Of a stretch of 64,000 nucleotides of DNA, positions 59,364-64,000 are shown one piece after another (position 1 is the stretch's first letter; every line of letters starts with the position of its first letter). The translations under genes and the position numbers were made by a program. Below the pieces are notes generated by a model, which was not told where the DNA came from, made no database searches, and was given only the letters and a program-made list of their open reading frames with translations. The DNA is taken from assembly GCA_031260355.1 (NCBI GenBank), contig JAIRJZ010000043.1:62001-126000 (forward strand). Reading direction: 5' to 3'. Source of the stretch: Burkholderiales bacterium. GTDB lineage: Bacteria; Pseudomonadota; Gammaproteobacteria; Burkholderiales; Casimicrobiaceae.

Positions 59364-59373
59364 GGGTTATAAT
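59347..59373 (+). promoter_or_regulatory. Outward promoter at the ICE end
   Basis: TTGACA (59347-59352), 15-bp spacer, TATAAT (59368-59373). Both hexamers are perfect, the spacing short. It overlaps the integrase 3' end and reads toward the attachment site. In the excised circle it would read into the left end of the ICE. Confidence 0.5.
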
Positions 59374-59452
59374 CTGGATGTGCATAGGTTGGAACGAATG
59401 TTGTTTTTTTCCAACTTTTCTCTTAGCCCCGCATCTTGCCGAAGGGTGGAAG

Positions 59453-59480
59453 CTCGAAAAAGTAAATCTGATTTCGAGTC
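59453..59480. other. Attachment site (att) at the right ICE end
   Basis: CTCGAAA (59453-59459) and TTTCGAG (59472-59478) form an inverted repeat 12 bp apart. The right arm is the anticodon loop of the tRNA-Ser, the left arm lies in ICE DNA. tRNA identity is lost between about 59466 and 59471, placing crossover in the anticodon stem-loop. Confidence 0.6.
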
Positions 59481-59510
59481 AGGTACCTTCAACCGCTCGG
59501 CCATCTCTCC
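59471..59510 (-). tRNA. tRNA-Ser(CGA), 5' half only, interrupted by the ICE
   Basis: On the minus strand GGAGAGATGGCCGAGCGGTT begins the gene at 59510: acceptor 5' strand GGAGAGA, D arm, anticodon stem and loop CTCGAAA with anticodon CGA. No variable arm, T arm (GGTTCGAATCC-like) or 3' TCTCTCC follows in the ICE side, so the 3' half is missing here. A TATAAT box lies 12 bp upstream (59522-59527). The 3' half is expected at the other ICE end. Confidence 0.7.
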
Positions 59511-59529
59511 GCGAGGGAGGGATTATAAC

Positions 59530-59864
59530 GGTAACCCTTGCCGAATAAAAGGGATTCATGGATTGCCAAGAGGAGATACATGGATTTATCAGAAACATAG
59601 CCGGTATTCTCAATCATAGATTAACGGAAAGCGGTTGAAAACCGGCGGGCTGACGGCCAAGACGATCTGTTTTGCATAAAACAAGGTGTCGGTGCCATAA
59701 GCAACAGACAGCCCAGGCAAGTCCGCGTATGCGGTTTTTTCTTCCGGCTTTGCCGGAAACGCTGGCGACAGCCAGTACGGTAAAGACGAAGCCAATGGCG
59801 GCAAAACGGCGTGACGCGCCTGTGTTAATCTTTGGGGCATTGTCGAATTGCTTCATAAAACGCC
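59530..59864. other. Intergenic region between tRNA-Ser and rph
   Basis: About 330 bp without a convincing gene. A minus-strand frame of 80 codons (start 59856) has a hydrophobic N-terminal stretch but no SD and unusual composition. Part may be a degraded gene. Confidence 0.5.
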
Positions 59865-60608
59865 ATGAACGAAAAAATGAATTGCGAAAGAACAGATGGC
59901 CGCGCTGCCGACGCGCTGCGTCCGCTGACGCTGGAGTTGGACTGGCTGCGTCATGCCGAAGGTTCGGTGTTGATCTCGCAAGGAAACACGCGCATCGTCT
60001 GCGCTGTCAGTGTCGAGGAAGGCGTGCCGTCGTTCCTCAAAGGGCAGGGGCAGGGTTGGCTGACGGCGGAGTACGGCATGTTGCCGCGTTCGACGCACAG
60101 CCGGATGCGCCGCGAAGCTGCCGATGGGAAACTGTCGGGACGCACGCAAGAGATTCAGCGCTTGATCGGGCGCAGTCTGCGCGCCGTCACCGATTTGACA
60201 AAGCTGGGTGAGCGCACTTTGCGGATCGATTGCGATGTGTTGCAAGCCGACGGCGGCACCCGCTGCGCGTCGATCACCGGCGCTTGGGTGGCGCTTGCCC
60301 GGGCGGTGCAAACCCTGCAACGCGATGGTGTGCTTGTTGAAACGCCGTTGCGCGACCATGTGGCAGCGGTTTCCGTCGGTATCGTCAATGACGCGGCGCG
60401 GCTCGACCTCGATTACGCCGAAGACAGCGGCTGCGATACCGACATGAATGTCGTGATGACCGGCAGCGGTCGTTTTGTTGAAGTTCAGGGAACAGCCGAA
60501 GGTGAACCGTTCTCCGACGCGGACATGCAACAACTGCTGGCCTTGGCGCGGCACGGCATCGGCCAATTGATCGCTGCGCAAAAAGCGGCGCTTGGTAGTG
60601 GAGTGTGA
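59865..60608 (+). CDS. rph: Ribonuclease PH
   Basis: A 247-residue RNase PH, phosphorolytic 3'-5' exoribonuclease trimming tRNA 3' ends. Motifs include [23 protein letters not shown] (N-terminal), [52 protein letters not shown] and [19 protein letters not shown] few extra residues precede the usual start. Chromosomal; the first gene right of the ICE. It overlaps the region where rdgB begins. Confidence 0.96.
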   Translation: MNEKMNCERTDGRAADALRPLTLELDWLRHAEGSVLISQGNTRIVCAVSVEEGVPSFLKGQGQGWLTAEYGMLPRSTHSRMRREAADGKLSGRTQEIQRLIGRSLRAVTDLTKLGERTLRIDCDVLQADGGTRCASITGAWVALARAVQTLQRDGVLVETPLRDHVAAVSVGIVNDAARLDLDYAEDSGCDTDMNVVMTGSGRFVEVQGTAEGEPFSDADMQQLLALARHGIGQLIAAQKAALGSGV

Positions 60609-60609
60609 T

Positions 60610-61269
60610 GTGTGTAAACCCCATCCCCAATCGTTCCCTCCCCTTGAAGTGGAGGGAACAGGAAATGCAAAAACAAACACACTATTTCAAAAACTCGTTC
60701 TGGCGTCGAACAACGAAGGCAAGCGCCGCGAATTCGCGCAGTTGCTGGAGCCGCTTGCGATCGACATCGTCAGTCAGGCATCGCTCGGCGTAACCGAAGC
60801 CGATGAGCCTTACGCGACGTTCATCGAAAACGCGCTCGCCAAGGCGCGTCACGCCAGTCGTCACAGTGGATTGCCGGCATTGGCCGACGATTCGGGATTG
60901 TGCGTCGATGCTTTGGACGGCGCGCCCGGAGTCTTGTCGGCGCGCTATGCCGGAGAACCCAAATCAGACGCGCGCAACAACACGTATTTGGTAGCGCAGT
61001 TGCAGGGGGTGGCGAATCGTCGCGCCCGCTATATCTGTGCGCTGGTGCTGACCCGCCATGGTGACGATCCCGCCCCATTGGTTGCTTGCGGCGAGTGGTG
61101 CGGTGAGATCATCGACACGCCGCGCGGCACCAACGGGTTCGGTTACGACCCCTATTTTTTGCTGCCCGACGGACGCACGGTGGCCGAAATGGCGCCCGAA
61201 GAAAAAAACGCAGTGTCGCACCGCGGGATTGCGGCAAGAACTTTGATTGACTCGCTTAGAGGGGCTTAG
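60610..61269 (+). CDS. rdgB: RdgB-like dITP/XTP pyrophosphatase
   Basis: A 219-residue Ham1/RdgB protein hydrolysing dITP and XTP. LVLASNNEGKRREFAQLL starts the conserved domain, then ALADDSGLCVDALDGAPGVLSARYAG and TNGFGYDPYFLLPDGRT near the end. No ATG/GTG/TTG lies directly before LVLASNN. GTG 60610 with GGAG upstream is the best start and gives a ~33-residue extension encoded by a REP-like hairpin. Either the extension is real or a rare start codon is used. Confidence 0.88.
   Translation: MCKPHPQSFPPLEVEGTGNAKTNTLFQKLVLASNNEGKRREFAQLLEPLAIDIVSQASLGVTEADEPYATFIENALAKARHASRHSGLPALADDSGLCVDALDGAPGVLSARYAGEPKSDARNNTYLVAQLQGVANRRARYICALVLTRHGDDPAPLVACGEWCGEIIDTPRGTNGFGYDPYFLLPDGRTVAEMAPEEKNAVSHRGIAARTLIDSLRGA
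60633..60659. repeat. REP-like hairpin in the 5' part of rdgB
   Basis: GTTCCCTCC (60633-60641) pairs with GGAGGGAAC (60651-60659). The surrounding CCCCATCCCC and CCTCCCCTTGAAG resemble dispersed palindromes common in betaproteobacterial genomes. Confidence 0.6.
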
Positions 61270-61295
61270 GTCTAAGTGGACACCTTTCTGCAAGG

Positions 61296-61394
61296 ACGCG
61301 CCGCCATTGCCCCCTTTTCAAAGGGGGTGGCCGCCGAAGGCGGACGGGGGTTTGTATCGGCACTTTCTCCCGCAAGCGGGAGAGGGGATGAATT
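61296..61394. repeat. Dispersed-type palindromic repeats between rdgB and hemW
   Basis: CCCCCTTTTCAAAGGGGG (61310-61327), then a GGCCGCC/GGCGG stretch, then CTCCCGCAAGCGGGAG (61368-61383). No gene. Compact palindromes of this kind typically occur in many copies per genome. Confidence 0.65.
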
Positions 61395-61412
61395 GAGATA
61401 GGTTTTACAACC

Positions 61413-62618
61413 GTGCTGCCTTTGTCTCTCTACATTCATTTGCCTTGGTGCGTTCGCAAATGTCCTTATTGCGATTTTAATTCGCACGCACTGAACGGAA
61501 CTCCGCTGCCGGAGCACGAATACATCGACGCGCTGTTGAGCGATTTGGCGCATGCGGTTTCAAAGATATCCCCCCGTCCTTTGCGCTCGATTTTTATTGG
61601 CGGCGGCACACCGAATCTGTTTTCCGCCGCAGCCATCGGCCGCTTGCTCGACGGCATTGCTCGCCACCTTCCTCTGACATCCGACATCGAGATCACGCTG
61701 GAGGCGAACCCGGGTGCGGCCGAGGCGCAGCGTTTCGTCGAATACCGGAACGTCGGCATCAACCGGTTGTCGCTCGGCGTGCAAAGCCTCGACGATGGTT
61801 CGCTGCAAACACTGGGGCGCATTCATACCGCCGACGAAGCGCGGCAGGCGATCGCCGTTGCGCGCGATGTTTTTCCAAACGTCAATCTCGATTTCATGTT
61901 TGCGTTGCCCGGGCAAACGATGGACAGGCTGGACGACACACTGCGTGAAGTTTGCGGCTTCGGTGTTCCGCATTTGTCGCTCTACCAGCTGACGCTGGAA
62001 CCCCATACCCGTTTTCACCATGCCCCGCCGGAACGTTTGCCCGACGCCGATACGGCTGCCGCGATGCAGGAGCACATCGAGGAAGTTCTCGCGATTGCAG
62101 GCTATGCGCGTTATGAGGTGTCGGCCTATGCGCAGCCCGGCGCGATGTGCGCGCACAACCTCAATTACTGGCAGTTCGGCGATTATCTTGGCGTCGGCGC
62201 CGGCGCTCACGGCAAGCACTCTTTTTTTGACAAGGAAGGAAAAATCGTTCGTGTCGAGCGGACGGTCAAGCAGCCGCATCCGCGTCGCTACATGGAAAGC
62301 GCCCAAACGGCGCCGGAAACATTGACCGTGGAGTCGCGAATCGTCAGCCGCGATGAATTCGCTTTCGAGTTCATGCTTAACGCGCTGCGATTGAGAGGCG
62401 GCGTACCGCGTACTTTCTTTCCCGAGCGTACCGGTGTGCCGCTCGCCGACATCGCGTCGATGGTGCGAGACGCTATTGCGCGCGGGTTGCTTGAGTCTGA
62501 CGAAACAGTGTTTCGCACCACGGCGCCGGGCTGGCGCTTTCTGAACGATACCGTGCAGTGTTTTTTGGCGGACAGCGAGGAAAAGGGTAAAAAACGTTTA
62601 ACCGCAAAGAACGCATAG
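61413..62618 (+). CDS. hemW: HemW heme chaperone (radical SAM)
   Basis: A 401-residue HemW/HemN-like protein starting at GTG 61413. The radical SAM cluster motif is CVRKCPYC (Cys13, 17, 20), typical of HemW rather than HemN. IFIGGGTPNLFS and the HemW-type C-terminal domain follow. Length matches (380-405). The family binds heme and may deliver it to respiratory enzymes. In betaproteobacteria it commonly follows rdgB, as here. Confidence 0.94.
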   Translation: MLPLSLYIHLPWCVRKCPYCDFNSHALNGTPLPEHEYIDALLSDLAHAVSKISPRPLRSIFIGGGTPNLFSAAAIGRLLDGIARHLPLTSDIEITLEANPGAAEAQRFVEYRNVGINRLSLGVQSLDDGSLQTLGRIHTADEARQAIAVARDVFPNVNLDFMFALPGQTMDRLDDTLREVCGFGVPHLSLYQLTLEPHTRFHHAPPERLPDADTAAAMQEHIEEVLAIAGYARYEVSAYAQPGAMCAHNLNYWQFGDYLGVGAGAHGKHSFFDKEGKIVRVERTVKQPHPRRYMESAQTAPETLTVESRIVSRDEFAFEFMLNALRLRGGVPRTFFPERTGVPLADIASMVRDAIARGLLESDETVFRTTAPGWRFLNDTVQCFLADSEEKGKKRLTAKNA

Positions 62619-62660
62619 AGCACAAAAGCTTTTGTGTTTTTCTGACAAGGAAATATAAAG

Positions 62661-63764
62661 GTGAAAAAGCAGGATAGAGAAGCGATGGAACAAAAAGAGA
62701 CAAAAGGGAAAACCGACCTTATCGAACTACGAAAAGAAGCGGAGCAGGGTGACGCAGAGGCACAATTCAACCTCGGGGTTGTGTACGCCAATGGTGAAGA
62801 CGTTGAGCAGGATTGTGTGGAGGCTGTGAAGTGGTACAGAGCAGCAGCGAAGCAGAAAAATACAAGCGCACAACACAATCTTGGATGGATGTATAGCGAG
62901 GGTTTGGGGGTAACAAAGGATTGTGTGGAAGCTGTGAAATGGTACAGGAGAGCGGCGGACCAAGGAGACGCAGACGCGCAATTCAATCTTGGAGTGGCGT
63001 ATGCCAAAGGAGAAGGCGTTGTGCAAGACTATGTGGAGGCTGTGAAGTGGTACAGATTGGCGGCTGAACAGGGGCATGCAGAGGCACAGCACAACCTCGG
63101 GTGCAGGTACGCCAACGGTCAGGGTGTTGTGCAGGATGAAGCGGAGGCGGTGAGGTGGTTCAGTATGGCGGCAGAACAAGGAGATGCGCTTGCGCAAAAC
63201 CGCCTTGGTTTGGCGCACACTTTTGGCGAAGGGGTTACGGAAGATGCTGCGGAAGCCGTGAGGTGGTACAAACGGGCAGCGGAACAAGGGCACACGGGTG
63301 CACAGTGCGGCCTTGGCTGGGCGTATGCCTTCGGAGAAGGCATTGAGCAGGATCATACTGAAGCTGTGAAATGGTACAAAAGGGCGGCGAAGCGAGGAGA
63401 CGCAGTAGCGCAATACAATCTTGGAATTGCGTATGCCTTTGGAGAAGGCGTTGCGCAGGATCATTCGGAAGCTGTGAAATGGTATAAAAAGGCAGCGAAG
63501 CAGGGTGCCGCGAGCGCACAGTACAACCTTGGAATTGCGTACGACAGAGGTGAAGGGGTTGCACAGAATCATGCGGAAGCCGCAAAGTGGCACAGAAAAG
63601 CGGCGGAGCAAGGGAGCGTGAACGCGCAGTATTGTCTTGGGGTGGCATATGATCGGGGTGAAGGCGTGGTGCAGGATGAAACTGAAGCCGTTAAGTGGTA
63701 TAGATTGGCGGCGGAACAAGGGGACGAGGAAGCGCAGGCCGCTCTTCGGGAAATAGAAAAATAG
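62661..63764 (+). CDS. Sel1-repeat protein
   Basis: A 367-residue soluble protein from GTG 62661 (AAAGG upstream). After a charged N-terminus it has nine consecutive 36-residue Sel1 repeats (pattern AxAQxNLGxAYxxGEGVxQD and EAVKWYRxAAEQG), ending with a partial repeat. The DNA repeats every 108 bp. Sel1 proteins are alpha-solenoid adaptors in protein-protein interactions. No signal peptide is seen, so it is probably cytoplasmic. Confidence 0.92.
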   Translation: MKKQDREAMEQKETKGKTDLIELRKEAEQGDAEAQFNLGVVYANGEDVEQDCVEAVKWYRAAAKQKNTSAQHNLGWMYSEGLGVTKDCVEAVKWYRRAADQGDADAQFNLGVAYAKGEGVVQDYVEAVKWYRLAAEQGHAEAQHNLGCRYANGQGVVQDEAEAVRWFSMAAEQGDALAQNRLGLAHTFGEGVTEDAAEAVRWYKRAAEQGHTGAQCGLGWAYAFGEGIEQDHTEAVKWYKRAAKRGDAVAQYNLGIAYAFGEGVAQDHSEAVKWYKKAAKQGAASAQYNLGIAYDRGEGVAQNHAEAAKWHRKAAEQGSVNAQYCLGVAYDRGEGVVQDETEAVKWYRLAAEQGDEEAQAALREIEK

Positions 63765-63796
63765 AAAAGCGTAATCGTTTCAAAATCGAGTCGACC

Positions 63797-64000
63797 ATGA
63801 ATATTACCCTCCCCGAACCGGATGCCGCTGCCCGCGCCCACTCGGAAAAAGTCGCGGCGCATGTGTGCAGGCTGATCGACATCAACGGCGGCTGGCTGTC
63901 GTTGCACGATTACATGCAGGCGGTGTTGTACGCGCCGGGGTTGGGGTATTACATGGCGGGGACGCAGAAGTTCGGCAGCGACGGCGATTTCATCACTGCT
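63797..64000 (+). CDS. MidA/NDUFAF7-like SAM methyltransferase, N-terminal part
   Basis: Partial gene cut by the window end: 68 codons from ATG 63797. The N-terminus with HDYMQAVLYAPGLGYYMAGTQKFG and GDFITA matches the start of COG1565 SAM-dependent methyltransferases (MidA/NDUFAF7), whose motif continues as TAPE. The bulk of the domain lies outside the window. Confidence 0.75.
   Translation, partial: MNITLPEPDAAARAHSEKVAAHVCRLIDINGGWLSLHDYMQAVLYAPGLGYYMAGTQKFGSDGDFITA

Noticed and set aside
59614-59856. Minus-strand 80-codon frame next to rph
   Set aside because: Hydrophobic start but no SD and no family; a shifted frame reads equally well, so it may be a gene remnant at most.
62727-63719. 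Minus-strand 330-codon repetitive frame
   Set aside because: Mirror of the Sel1 repeats; repetition comes from the plus-strand gene.
1-64000. Insertion sequences or transposase genes
   Set aside because: No DDE or HUH transposase was recognised; the only recombinases are two tyrosine recombinases.

Overview
The window is the right-hand ~59.5 kb of an integrative and conjugative element (ICE) of the PFGI-1/SPI-7/ICEHin1056 type (type G mating-pair formation), followed by about 4.5 kb of chromosome. The chromosomal end carries rph (RNase PH), rdgB, hemW, a Sel1-repeat gene and the start of a MidA/NDUFAF7-like methyltransferase gene. The rph-rdgB-hemW order, together with the ICE family, points to a betaproteobacterium (inference; species not determined). 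The left end of the ICE lies outside the window.

Layout. 1-14.4 kb is the maintenance and replication module: parA, dnaB-like helicase, parB, DUF2857, STY4528-type replication gene, PFL_4669 family, DUF3158, ssb and topB, interrupted by small A+T-richer cargo genes, several on the minus strand. 14.4-16.3 kb is a structured non-coding region plus DUF3577 and a small repeat protein. 16.4-37.7 kb is the transfer operon: pilL, a lytic transglycosylase, the TraD coupling protein, the pilin-like DUF2976 protein, VirB3/8/9/10-like proteins, a lipoprotein, the TraC/VirB4 ATPase, TraU-like and TraG-like proteins. It is broken between TraC and the DUF1525 gene by a minus-strand cargo gene. 37.8-46.8 kb holds DUF3742, a ParDE toxin-antitoxin pair and a run of accessory genes ending with a DUF6094-type DNA methylase and a large SNF2-like helicase. 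46.8-56.3 kb is variable cargo: umuD-umuC-SRAP mutagenic repair operon, glycine-zipper lipoprotein, HigBA, a YD-repeat lipoprotein, a 613-residue tyrosine recombinase and a NYN-domain nuclease. 56.4-59.4 kb holds the MobH/TraI relaxase and the ICE integrase. The element ends inside a tRNA-Ser(CGA) gene whose 5' half stays on the chromosome side.

Most striking are RNA-level and DNA-level signals. (1) Four copies of a pseudoknotted leader RNA with covarying GNRA-capped stems lie at 14.5, 15.0, 39.1 and 50.4 kb, each behind a recognisable sigma70 promoter. One copy is a stand-alone RNA with its own terminator. (2) Ten accessory genes carry a shared nested hairpin just before the start codon. In at least six of them an anti-Shine-Dalgarno segment is complementary to the ribosome-binding site, and in most of these it can also pair with an upstream decoy segment. 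This looks like one translational switch reused across the ICE. (3) Five palindromic iterons, spaced at multiples of 11 bp, sit inside the STY4528-type replication gene. The last is out of frame with the others, so selection acts on the DNA (candidate oriV). (4) A bidirectional leader is duplicated and brackets a pair of convergent cargo genes upstream of parB, suggesting leader-delimited cassettes. (5) A near-perfect 32-bp palindrome abuts the 613-residue recombinase gene and looks like a recombination core or operator.

All functions are read from sequence motifs and family knowledge. No database search was run, and the RNA foldings were done by eye.
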